A DNA stretch of 21,294 nt, from positions 1 to 21,294 of the forward strand of contig JAFGQA010000011.1 in assembly GCA_016935885.1 (NCBI GenBank), written 5' to 3'. Positions 15,409-21,294 of the stretch are shown piece by piece (within the stretch, counting starts at the first letter, position 1; each line of letters starts with the position of its first letter). Position numbers and translations under genes: made by a program. The DNA is from Phycisphaerae bacterium. Its GTDB lineage: Bacteria > Planctomycetota > Phycisphaerae > UBA1845 > UTPLA1. Under the pieces are notes generated by a model, which saw only the letters and a program-made list of their open reading frames with translations, was not told the origin of the DNA and made no database searches.

Positions 15409-15821
15409 GCCAGAAGCCGCCTATTCTCGAAGGTTGCGACGTGCTGCCGGCGATGCCATCGCCTGTGGAGCCTGAGCCGGCGCGCAAAAAGAGAGCCTCG
15501 AAGAAAGCCGGCAAACGCCGAACTGCCGGGCGCTTCGAGGTTCTCAACGCCTTCGTTGATGTCACGTTACGTGAACTGGACGCAACCGCGGCGGTCGTGT
15601 GGCTGATCTTGTACCGCGACACCAAGCCGAACGGACTGGCGTGCACGTCACAGTCAGACCTGGCGCGCCGCGCCGGGCTTTCGATCAGCTCTATCTACCG
15701 GGCGTTGCGACGACTTACGCGACTTGGTCTGTTGACGCTGGTCCGCCGTGGCAGGGTCAACTCGGGCGCCTCCGTGTACCGGGTAAGGGCGGAGATCGAG
15801 CTTGGATTTCGGGAGCGTTGA
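15405..15821 (+). CDS. Winged helix-turn-helix protein of the replication operon
   Basis: The 138-residue product has a basic, disordered N-terminus (PEPARKKRASKKAGKRR at 23-39) and a wHTH at about 46-128: FVDVTLRELDATAAVVWLILYRDT, then TSQSDLARRAGLSISSIYRALRRLTRLGLL and the wing TLVRRGRVNSGASVYRV. The SQSDLARRAGLSISSIYRALRRL segment is a clear HTH. Proteins of this kind next to phage helicases act as replication initiators or transcription regulators. Which applies here cannot be read from the sequence. Its start overlaps the helicase stop (ATGA), so it is the last gene of the tightly coupled block 11996-15821. Confidence 0.75.
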   Translation: MSQKPPILEGCDVLPAMPSPVEPEPARKKRASKKAGKRRTAGRFEVLNAFVDVTLRELDATAAVVWLILYRDTKPNGLACTSQSDLARRAGLSISSIYRALRRLTRLGLLTLVRRGRVNSGASVYRVRAEIELGFRER

Positions 15822-15888
15822 GGTTATGGTACGTAACGACACAGAATGCAATGTTCTGCATGTCCTACGCGGGAGAAGGAGGCACGCC

Positions 15889-17721
15889 ATGATTCCCAAT
15901 CGACTTGGTCAGATCATCGTTTGCGGCATCGTCTGCCTACTGGTCACCGGCGCTTACGGCCAGACCGCGTGGTACGTGGACGACGATGCCCCAGGCGATC
16001 CTGGTCCGCGTGACCCAACGGTGAGCGATTTACTGGAGGACGGCACTGCTGCACACCCCTTCGACGCCATCCGGGAAGGCATCGACGCGGCAGATGGTGG
16101 CGACGAGGTACTCGTCCTCGACGGCACCTACACCGGCGTCGGCAACAAGGACCTCAACTTTACCGGCAAGCCTGTCACGGTGCGTTCGGTCAGCGGCGAT
16201 CCGGCCACGTGCGTCATCGACTGCGAGGGCAACGGGCGGGGATTTTGCTTCGACAGAGAGGAGGATGCGGGTTCGGTCGTCCAGGACATCACCATCCGGA
16301 ACGCGAACAGTGACGCCGGCAGCGTGTACTGCAAGCGCGCCAGTCCGACGCTGGTAAACTGTACGATCAAGGACGGCCTGGCCCCCTACGGTGCCGGCGT
16401 ATACTGCGATTACGACTCCAGCCCGACGCTGACGAATTGCACGATCGAGGACAACATGGCTGGCTGTGGCGGCGGCGTGGGGTGCTCCCAGCACGCCTGT
16501 CCAACGCTGACTCATTGCACCATCAGGGACAATATCGCCGCTTATGGCGCCGGCTTGTGGTGCTCCCAGGACTCCAACCCGACGCTGACCGACTGCACCA
16601 TCTCCGGTAACGCGTACAGCGACTTCGGTGCCGGCGTCGACTGCAACGATTCCAATCCGACGCTGACCAACTGCACCATCACCGGCAACGCGGCCGACTA
16701 CGGCGGTGGCGGCCTGCATTGCCGGAATGCCAGCCCCACGCTGATCAACTGCACAATCTCGAACAACGCGGGCGGCTACTGCGGTGGTGGTCTATGCAGC
16801 AGGTACGACTCAAGCCCGACGCTGACCGGCTGCACGATCACGGGTAATACGTCCAGAAACTGGGGTGGCGGCATCTACTGCGGGGACGCCACGGCGACGT
16901 TGACTGATTGCAGGGTCGGTGGCAGTACCGCTGTTTACGGCGGCGGCGTGGGCTGTCTTTCGTTCTCCAGTCCGTTGCTGACCAACTGCGTGATCACTGG
17001 CAACACAGCCACTTGCCGCGGCGGCGGTGTGCTCTGTTACGAATCCAGTCCGACACTGACCAACTGCACGATCGACGGCAACACGGCGGCCGATTGCGGC
17101 GGTGGTATGTGCTGCGAATACGACGCCGATCCGTCGCTGACCAATTGCACGGTCACCGGCAACAGGGCCCGCGCCGGCGGTGGCATGGCGTGCTCCGAGT
17201 ATTCCAGCCCGACGCTGACCAATTGCATCCTCTGGGCCGACACGCCAGTGGAGATCCTCGTGGATTCGGGCAGCCCCAGCGTAACCTACTGCGACGTCCA
17301 GGGCGGTTGGCCCGGCGAGGGCAACATCGACGCTGATCCGCTGTTCGTGCTCGGACCCGGTGGATGCAACTACCTGAGCCAGACCGCCTCCGGACAAGCG
17401 GAGCAGAGCCCTTGCCTGGACGCGGGCAGCGACACGGCCGCCAACCTGGGGCTCAACACGCTGACGACCCGAACGGATGAAGCTACGGACGCTGGCATCG
17501 TCGACACGGGATATCATTACTCCGTCCTGGGTACCGGGATTGTGGGCGGCGACCTCGACTTCGACGGCGACCTGGATCTCGACGACCTGGAAACCTTCGT
17601 GGCTGTGCTGCTCGGCACCGACGCGGACCCCTGTCGTGACGCGAAGGCGGACATGAACGGCGACGGCTTGGCAAACGGGACCGATGTTCAGCCGTTCGTG
17701 GTGGCGTTGTTGGGGTCGTAG
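15889..17721 (+). CDS. Secreted right-handed beta-helix protein with dockerin-like C-terminus (cargo)
   Basis: I chose the ATG at 15889 because a strong Shine-Dalgarno gagaaggagg lies 7 bp upstream and the product then begins with a signal peptide (MIPNRLGQIIVCGIVCLLVTGAYG, likely cleaved after Gly24). The 610-residue protein has 12 or so repeats of about 26 residues of the form SPTLTNCTITGN-x-AxxYGGGVYC from about residue 145 to 455, the rungs of a right-handed parallel beta-helix, with many cysteines. Residues 553-610 hold two calcium-loop repeats (DFDGDLDLDDLETFVAVLLG and DMNGDGLANGTDVQPFVVALLG), as in dockerin-like C-termini of planctomycete exported proteins. It probably acts at the cell surface, as an adhesin or carbohydrate-active scaffold. 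It is unrelated to the replication genes before it and looks like cargo. Confidence 0.85.
   Translation: MIPNRLGQIIVCGIVCLLVTGAYGQTAWYVDDDAPGDPGPRDPTVSDLLEDGTAAHPFDAIREGIDAADGGDEVLVLDGTYTGVGNKDLNFTGKPVTVRSVSGDPATCVIDCEGNGRGFCFDREEDAGSVVQDITIRNANSDAGSVYCKRASPTLVNCTIKDGLAPYGAGVYCDYDSSPTLTNCTIEDNMAGCGGGVGCSQHACPTLTHCTIRDNIAAYGAGLWCSQDSNPTLTDCTISGNAYSDFGAGVDCNDSNPTLTNCTITGNAADYGGGGLHCRNASPTLINCTISNNAGGYCGGGLCSRYDSSPTLTGCTITGNTSRNWGGGIYCGDATATLTDCRVGGSTAVYGGGVGCLSFSSPLLTNCVITGNTATCRGGGVLCYESSPTLTNCTIDGNTAADCGGGMCCEYDADPSLTNCTVTGNRARAGGGMACSEYSSPTLTNCILWADTPVEILVDSGSPSVTYCDVQGGWPGEGNIDADPLFVLGPGGCNYLSQTASGQAEQSPCLDAGSDTAANLGLNTLTTRTDEATDAGIVDTGYHYSVLGTGIVGGDLDFDGDLDLDDLETFVAVLLGTDADPCRDAKADMNGDGLANGTDVQPFVVALLGS
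16340..17235 (+). repeat. 78/81-bp degenerate repeat array coding beta-helix rungs
   Basis: A core like agcccgacgctgaccaactg recurs at about 16351, 16430, 16508, 16586, 16664, 16742, 16820, 16898, 16977, 17054, 17136 and 17214. The period is mostly 78 bp, with a few 81-bp steps. All units are in frame and encode the SPTLTNC rungs. The DNA-level similarity indicates growth by internal duplication. Confidence 0.85.
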
Positions 17722-17734
17722 CCGACCAACCTTA

Positions 17735-17801
17735 ACCAGTCACCCGTGACCGGCTGTCTACCGGTCATCTGTGCGAAAAACCATATGCACCGGTGACTGG
17801 T
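17735..17801. promoter_or_regulatory. Nested inverted repeats downstream of the beta-helix gene
   Basis: Outer arms accagtcacc (17735-17744) and ggtgactggt (17792-17801) are perfect 10-bp inverted repeats. An inner pair, gaccgg (17748-17753) and ccggtc (17761-17766), sits within. A separate hairpin follows: ggcgtccgcgccc (17823-17835) with gggcgggacgcc (17841-17852), loop of 5 and one bulged base. Neither has a U-tract. They could insulate the cargo gene from the regulator-integrase operon or act as protein binding sites. Confidence 0.5.
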
Positions 17802-17864
17802 ATCCCATAAAGGGACCAGAAGGGCGTCCGCGCCCTTGATGGGCGGGACGCCTAGGAGAAGAAC

Positions 17865-17893
17865 TTGCATGAGTGGCAATCGTGGCGTATACT
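17865..17893 (+). promoter_or_regulatory. Promoter of the XRE-integrase operon
   Basis: TTGCAT (17865-17870) and TATACT (17888-17893) are separated by exactly 17 bp, a good sigma-70-type pair. The start of transcription would be near 17900, inside the palindrome at 17895-17909, 25 bp or so before the ATG at 17925. Confidence 0.65.
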
Positions 17894-17894
17894 T

Positions 17895-17909
17895 AATGTG
17901 GTCCACATT
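17895..17909. promoter_or_regulatory. Palindromic operator aatgtggtccacatt
   Basis: This is a perfect palindrome with 7-bp arms and a single central base, placed just after the -10 box and over the expected transcription start. It is the size expected for a homodimeric HTH repressor. The XRE-like protein encoded 15 bp downstream is the obvious candidate, giving autorepression together with control of integrase expression. Confidence 0.6.
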
Positions 17910-17924
17910 GAGTGAGGACAAGCC

Positions 17925-18131
17925 ATGCCAAAGGACAGCTTGATAAGGGCAATCCGAGCGGCAATCGCCAAGGACCCGCGTAGTCTGTATCGGCTCGCCA
18001 AGGATGCCGGGCTGCCTTACGGCACGGTGCATCGCTTCGCGACGAAGGAACGTACAGAATTAGGGCTACGGACCGCTTCCGCCATCTGTGACGCGCTGGG
18101 GCTGCACCTGACCAAACGACGGAGGCGGTGA
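17925..18131 (+). CDS. Small XRE-like HTH regulator
   Basis: The 68-residue product is little more than an HTH domain: SLYRLAKDAGLPYGTVHRFATKERTELGLRTASAICDALGL (residues 20-60), with the turn around AGLPYGTV and a basic tail KRRRR. It lies under a good promoter with a perfect 15-bp palindrome between the -10 box and the start codon. The integrase starts 3 bp after its stop codon, so both come from one message. It probably represses its own promoter and so controls integration and excision. The gaggac upstream of the ATG may serve as ribosome binding site. Confidence 0.8.
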   Translation: MPKDSLIRAIRAAIAKDPRSLYRLAKDAGLPYGTVHRFATKERTELGLRTASAICDALGLHLTKRRRR

Positions 18132-18134
18132 CTC

Positions 18135-19478
18135 ATGGCGACCTTATACCGAAAGACCGTAACACGACCGCTGCCGGACGGCGCGGAAACCGTCGAGCGG
18201 AAGGGCGGGCGCGTCGCCCAGTGGAAGGACCGGCACGGCCGAACGAAAACGACACCGTTGGTGCTCGACGATGATGGCCGGCTGATGCTCGGACGTGACG
18301 GCAAACCGCGTATCCGTACCAAGACCCGGACGGTTTACGCCAAGCTGCGCATTGACGGCGAAGTGAGAGAGATTCCGACGGGCTGCCGGACCGAGGACGC
18401 GGCGCGGCACAAGCTCGCCGAGTTGGTGCGGCGCGGCAAACATCGGGCGCTGCTTTACAAGATGATGACTTTGACCGGATTGCGAGCAAATGAGACGCGG
18501 TCACTGACGGTCGGCTCGCTGGACCTGGACCCGGCGAACCCCTGCGCGGTGCTTGCCGCTGTCAATGCCAAGACGCGTGAAGCCGCCGAAATCCCGCTAC
18601 GGGCCGATCTGGCTCGACACCTTGCCGAACTACTGGAAATCGCACAGCAAGCCGCAAGACGCGAAAACCGACCTATCCCCGTGCGGCTGCCGGCTGATAC
18701 GCCCGTGTTCGATGTGCCGCAAGGGCTTGTGAAGATTCTGGATCGGGACATGGTGGCGGCGGGCATTGCTCGTTTTGAGCGGCGAGACGGCAAGCGGCAT
18801 ATCGCCAAGCGAGACAGCCGGGGGCGATCCTTCGACGTGCATGGCTTTCGGACCACGTTCAATTCGCTGTTGGCGGCGGCCGATGTCCCGCTGAGAACAC
18901 GGCAAGTGCTCATGTGGCACGCCACGAGCGGCACGCTCACCGATGACGTGTACTCCGATCCGAAGGTGCTCGACCTGCGCGGTGCTCTCGATAAGCTACC
19001 GGCGCTCCCGTTGCGTCGTTTCGCTGATGCCGAGCGCGTCCGGGCAACAGGCACGGATGACAGCACCGCGACACACGGGCTCTGTTTCGTTGCCCCAAAT
19101 GTTGCACCTACTGCGGGCCATTCGGGTCAATCTGTGGGTATTGTTGGCAAGTTGGCGAGACAAACAGTGGGAAGCCCGACACTTGCTCGGACGGTTGCAA
19201 GTGTTGCTGTGGACAAGAATAACGAGCGGCCGTCAAGTGCTGACAACCGCTCGCATGAATGGAGCCGAAGGGGCTCGAACCCTCGACCTTCTGCATGCCA
19301 TGCAGACGCTCTCCCAACTGAGCTACGGCCCCTGGGTTGTGGTTTCGACCGCGCCGCGACCAAGAGGCCGTCCCAACGTAAGCTGGGCCCCTTGGTTCAC
19401 CGCTCAAAACCGTCTGGCACCGCCGCCAAAGGCGTTGGATACACGGGCTTTGGTACCCCTGCCACAGTTTTGAGATAG
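18135..19478 (+). CDS. int: Tyrosine recombinase/integrase, apparently lacking the core-binding domain
   Basis: The catalytic residues are all visible: Arg117 (LTGLRANE), Lys146 (NAKTRE), His236 and Arg239 (DVHGFRTTF), His262 (LMWHATSG) and Tyr273 (DDVYSDP). The N-terminal arm-type region (KTVTRPLP to TGCRTEDAARHKLAELVRR, residues 1-100) runs directly into GKHRALLYKMMTLTGLR. Related planctomycete integrases, as I recall them, have about 200 residues of core-binding (SAM-like) domain there, so an in-frame deletion is likely and activity is doubtful. The tail after residue 293 is low in structure. The frame runs through attR and the tRNA gene (WSRRGSNPRPSACHADALPT) and ends 146 bp beyond it, so the last residues are chromosomal. 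It enables integration at tRNA-Ala and is cotranscribed with the XRE-like gene. Confidence 0.85.
   Translation: MATLYRKTVTRPLPDGAETVERKGGRVAQWKDRHGRTKTTPLVLDDDGRLMLGRDGKPRIRTKTRTVYAKLRIDGEVREIPTGCRTEDAARHKLAELVRRGKHRALLYKMMTLTGLRANETRSLTVGSLDLDPANPCAVLAAVNAKTREAAEIPLRADLARHLAELLEIAQQAARRENRPIPVRLPADTPVFDVPQGLVKILDRDMVAAGIARFERRDGKRHIAKRDSRGRSFDVHGFRTTFNSLLAAADVPLRTRQVLMWHATSGTLTDDVYSDPKVLDLRGALDKLPALPLRRFADAERVRATGTDDSTATHGLCFVAPNVAPTAGHSGQSVGIVGKLARQTVGSPTLARTVASVAVDKNNERPSSADNRSHEWSRRGSNPRPSACHADALPTELRPLGCGFDRAATKRPSQRKLGPLVHRSKPSGTAAKGVGYTGFGTPATVLR
19215..19253 (-). terminator. Element-borne replacement terminator for tRNA-Ala
   Basis: On the minus strand, 4 bp beyond the restored part of the tRNA, a 13-bp stem (arms 19241-19253 and 19223-19235, two G-U pairs, 5-nt loop) is followed by TTATTCTT (19215-19222). 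This has the shape of an intrinsic terminator. It lies inside the element, within the 3' part of the integrase ORF, and takes the place of the chromosomal terminator now stranded at 9501-9535. Confidence 0.65.
19258..19306. repeat. attR: 49-bp direct repeat within tRNA-Ala
   Basis: This copy is identical to 9542-9590 and covers tRNA-Ala nucleotides 27-73 plus 2 bp. Chromosomal sequence resumes at 19307 with the 5' part of the tRNA. The anticodon loop lies inside the repeat, a usual crossover region for tyrosine integrases that use tRNA genes. Confidence 0.92.
19260..19332 (-). tRNA. tRNA-Ala (anticodon GGC)
   Basis: The 73-nt gene folds into a full cloverleaf: acceptor GGGGCCG with CGGCTCC, including the alanine identity pair G3-U70; anticodon stem TCTGC/GCAGA around loop ATGGCAT (anticodon GGC at 19297-19299, reads GCC and GCU); T-arm GAGGG-TTCGAGC-CCCTT; discriminator A73. 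CCA is not encoded. The 3' 47 nt are supplied by the integrated element, so the gene remains intact. A strong promoter lies upstream at 19492-19520. Confidence 0.95.
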
Positions 19479-19491
19479 TCTCTAACGAGAT

Positions 19492-19520
19492 ATTAGATAG
19501 CCACGCCCCCGGTGTGTCAA
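19492..19520 (-). promoter_or_regulatory. Strong sigma-70-type promoter facing tRNA-Ala
   Basis: Reading the minus strand, a perfect TTGACA (19520-19515) is followed after 17 bp by TCTAAT (19497-19492). Transcription would start near 19485 and run into tRNA-Ala, giving a leader of about 150 nt that RNase P would remove. Between the tRNA and thiE (19333-19666) I see no gene other than this promoter. Confidence 0.6.
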
Positions 19521-19666
19521 GACGGGAAGTCCGGCCGCGCCGCAGGGGGCATCGGTGTCAGGGGACGTCACGCGGGTCTTGCTGGCCACGTGGATGGCGG
19601 CGTGGATGTGCCCGCCGACCAAGATGGCACTGGCACGCAGAGCCCTCGGGTGCCCCCGGTACAGGG

Positions 19667-20722
19667 TTACGGGTTCAGGGTGTACCCGAAGCTCGGGAGT
19701 CGCTGCTTCAGGTCTCGCGCCGCGGCAGCCGGGTCGTGTGAGCCGATGACCGAGCGGCAAACGGCGATCTGGAGGAGGGTATGTGGGCTCAGCTTTGAGA
19801 TGTTCCCCATCGTGATGCCGCCGATGGCAACGAGCGGGATATCCGTCAGACGCGCGACCTCCGCCAACAAGGCCGGACCTTGCACCGGGACGTCGGGCTT
19901 TGTCGGCGAGGCGAACACGGTCCCCACCGCGATGTAGTCGGGCTGGTGATGGATCGCGGCGTTGGCTTCCTCGAGGCTGTGTGTGCTCGTGCCGACCAGG
20001 ACGTTGGGCCCGGCGATCTGGCGCGCTTCCGCGACGGACAGGTCGTGTTGACCCACGTGGACGCCGTCGGCGTCGGCAAGTCTGGCGATGTCCGGGCGGT
20101 CGTTGACGAACAGGAGGGCGTCGTGCTGGCGCGTGAGGTCGCGAAGCTGCTTGGCGCGGTCGAGGAGTTCGCGGTCGCTCACGGACTTCTCCCGCAATTG
20201 AAGCACGTCGGCCCCGCCGGCGAGCGCCTGCTCGCAGACGGTCAACCAGGGCCCGCCACACAGGGCCTCCGTCACGAGCACATGGAGCCGGGCTGATCTC
20301 AACCGCTTGCGTCGCGGGCCACCGATGTGGATGTCCTGTTCGATGGCGTAGAGCTCGTAGCGGGTTTGCTCGACACGCGCGGCGGCCTGGGCGTTGATGA
20401 TCTTGCCGTACTCCTCGATGGAGCGGAGGGACTCGGCGGCGCGCTTGGCGGCCGCGGCGGCGACTTGGCTTGTGCTGCTCCGGGATCGCTCCAAGTCGGT
20501 GCTGACGCGCGTGCCGACATCGTGCTGGATGTCGCGTGCCGCGAGCAGGGCGTCGGTGCCGAATGCCTCAGCGGTTTCCCGGCACACGTGCCGCAAGGAC
20601 TTGATCCGAGCGGTCATGGCCTCGTCGCCGAGGACCAAGCGGGCGTGTTCTTCGAGGACGCGCAGGGCCTCGCGGGCGCGGTTCAGGTTTGCATCGAGGA
20701 CTCGTAACGTTGCTGAATCCAT
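19667..20722 (-). CDS. thiE: Thiamine-phosphate synthase with N-terminal ThiD2-type extension
   Basis: Residues about 145-350 are ThiE, which joins HMP-diphosphate to the thiazole phosphate to form thiamine phosphate in the cytoplasm. Motifs: QLREK (175-179), FVNDRPDIA (205-213), DGVHVGQHD (219-227), GTSTHS (244-249), DYIAVGTVFASPTK (262-275), IPLVAIGGI (295-303). The first 140 residues (RVLDANLNRAREALRVLEEHAR ... SLRSIEEYGKII ... RYELYAIEQDI) are the helical extension, called ThiD2, found on ThiE of cyanobacteria, planctomycetes and others and linked to HMP-P kinase activity. No Shine-Dalgarno precedes the ATG, while a TACAAT -10-like box ends 6 bp before it, so the message could be leaderless (inference). 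Confidence 0.92.
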   Translation of the reverse strand: MDSATLRVLDANLNRAREALRVLEEHARLVLGDEAMTARIKSLRHVCRETAEAFGTDALLAARDIQHDVGTRVSTDLERSRSSTSQVAAAAAKRAAESLRSIEEYGKIINAQAAARVEQTRYELYAIEQDIHIGGPRRKRLRSARLHVLVTEALCGGPWLTVCEQALAGGADVLQLREKSVSDRELLDRAKQLRDLTRQHDALLFVNDRPDIARLADADGVHVGQHDLSVAEARQIAGPNVLVGTSTHSLEEANAAIHHQPDYIAVGTVFASPTKPDVPVQGPALLAEVARLTDIPLVAIGGITMGNISKLSPHTLLQIAVCRSVIGSHDPAAAARDLKQRLPSFGYTLNP

Positions 20723-20782
20723 GCCAGTATTGTATCACGACGGCTGCCGGGTACCCGCTCTTTGAGACCGAAGCCTTGCGCC

Positions 20783-21106
20783 TTAGCGCTTCTCTGAGAA
20801 GTGCAACAGGGTGCGGTTCCGCGCAATCTCTCGCTCGATTGTGCAGAAGGGATCCTGACACCCGGCCTGCGGGAGTAAGGGCTGCGTCTCGGCCTCGAAG
20901 ACCCATTCGTCAGCCTTGGAGCTATGAACTCCGTCGGCAGTGACCTCCAGGAGTGACGTTTGAAGGGCATTCAAAGCCGCTTCGCTCGCGCCCTTCTTCG
21001 CGGCTTGCCGAAGGGCATCGTTGGAATGTACGTCCTGAATCTCCTGGCCATGCCACGTACCACCCGCAGAGCGGGCGGCTTGAGGAACCCTCCCTGAGGA
21101 GGGCAC
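20783..21106 (-). CDS. Hypothetical protein, weak
   Basis: The 107-residue frame has protein-like composition in its middle part (HSNDALRQAAKKGASEAALNALQTSLLEVTADGVHSSKADEWVFEAETQPLLPQ) but no recognisable family. Its start overlaps a small hairpin (ccctcc 21088-21093 with ggaggg 21098-21103) and lacks a clear ribosome binding site. Codon third positions are less GC-rich than in the sure genes. It may be a real small gene, a decayed one or a chance frame. Confidence 0.3.
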   Translation of the reverse strand: MPSSGRVPQAARSAGGTWHGQEIQDVHSNDALRQAAKKGASEAALNALQTSLLEVTADGVHSSKADEWVFEAETQPLLPQAGCQDPFCTIEREIARNRTLLHFSEKR

Positions 21107-21294
21107 ACACGATGGGTAGGCCCCCTTTGTGACCGTGTTAACGGCTACTCAAACTCCTAGAGCGTTTTAGGGCTGAGCGTGCATGCTCCATTGACGCTTC
21201 CTTGTAACGTCGCCCCCCTGTGGCCGACGGGGATGACCAGTCTGCCGACGTTCTTCAAGGGTGAAGGCTGACCGCTCCCTCACGGTCGCGGTTC
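21107..21294. other. Non-coding right edge with a short repeat-like palindrome
   Basis: No supported gene is seen. The last bases contain gaccg (21270-21274) and cggtc (21283-21287) flanking ctccctca, with accgc/gcggt nested around it. The motif looks like the start of an intergenic repeat, but the window ends before it is complete. Confidence 0.3.

Larger units (their letters stand above)
9542..19306 (+). mobile_element. tRNA-Ala-integrated PICI-like phage satellite (or deleted prophage)
   Basis: The unit is bounded by 49-bp direct repeats that span the 3' part of tRNA-Ala, with the integrase gene abutting attR, the classical layout of tyrosine-recombinase islands. All genes are on the plus strand and many overlap by 1 or 4 bp. 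Contents are a P27-type small terminase, an AlpA-like regulator, a DUF669-like ssDNA-binding protein, a primase, a helicase-type ATPase, two further DNA-binding proteins, an integrase and one secreted cargo protein. No large terminase, portal, protease, capsid or tail gene is present. Known PICIs combine int, alpA, a primase/replication module and terS, which matches. The alternative is a prophage that lost its morphogenesis block. Confidence 0.85.

Noticed and set aside
16030..16719. 229-residue minus-strand repetitive frame
   Set aside because: It is antisense to the beta-helix rungs; the repetition comes from the real gene, which has a signal peptide and a strong ribosome binding site.
17735..17801. 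Intrinsic terminator of the beta-helix gene
   Set aside because: The inverted repeats are long, with a wide loop and no T-run on either side, so simple rho-independent termination is not supported.
19127..19363. Minus-strand frame containing SSVGRASAWHAEGRGFEPLRLHS
   Set aside because: This is the well-known spurious translation of a tRNA-Ala gene, not a protein.
19482..20261. 259-residue Arg-rich minus-strand frame
   Set aside because: It is an out-of-frame shadow of thiE on the same strand; the thiE frame shows all family motifs.

Overview
The window looks like a GC-rich planctomycete chromosome, most likely of the Phycisphaerae. The taxonomic clues are a secreted beta-helix protein with a dockerin-like C-terminal calcium-loop pair, an integrase of a type I associate with planctomycetes, an N-terminally extended ThiE, and palindromic intergenic repeats. 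No database search was possible, so family names rest on motifs read from the translations.

Left part (1-8286): a surface-glycan locus. A 5'-truncated plus-strand gene fuses a beta-propeller/beta-sandwich region, a barrel-like region and a SAM methyltransferase. It converges on three closely spaced minus-strand genes, read from right to left: a methyltransferase-coiled coil-glycosyltransferase fusion with 21-residue tandem repeats, a nitroreductase with a long N-terminal extension, and a toroid-type polysaccharide lyase-like protein. Together they suggest modification, length control or turnover of an exported polysaccharide.

Middle left (8286-9541): mostly non-coding. It holds a REP-like palindrome, a probable transposase remnant, a small exported protein with its own promoter, and the terminator that originally ended a tRNA-Ala gene.

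Centre (9542-19306): a 9.7-kb integrated element bounded by 49-bp direct repeats (attL and attR) copied from tRNA-Ala(GGC). All its genes lie on the plus strand. In order they are a small hypothetical, a P27-type small terminase, two hypotheticals, an AlpA-like regulator, an ORF broken by an amber codon, a DUF669-like ssDNA-binding protein, an archaeo-eukaryotic-type primase, a DnaB/RecA-fold ATPase, a winged-helix protein, a secreted beta-helix cargo protein, an XRE-like regulator and a tyrosine recombinase. It has replication genes and a small terminase but no large terminase, portal, capsid or tail. This is the gene content of a phage-inducible chromosomal island (PICI-like satellite), although a prophage that lost its structural genes could look the same. 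The integrase seems to have lost its core-binding domain, so mobility may be impaired.

Right flank (19307-21294): the intact tRNA-Ala with a strong candidate promoter, then thiE on the same strand, then a weak hypothetical ORF and repeat-like intergenic DNA. Before insertion the order was probably thiE, tRNA-Ala, terminator, small exported protein.
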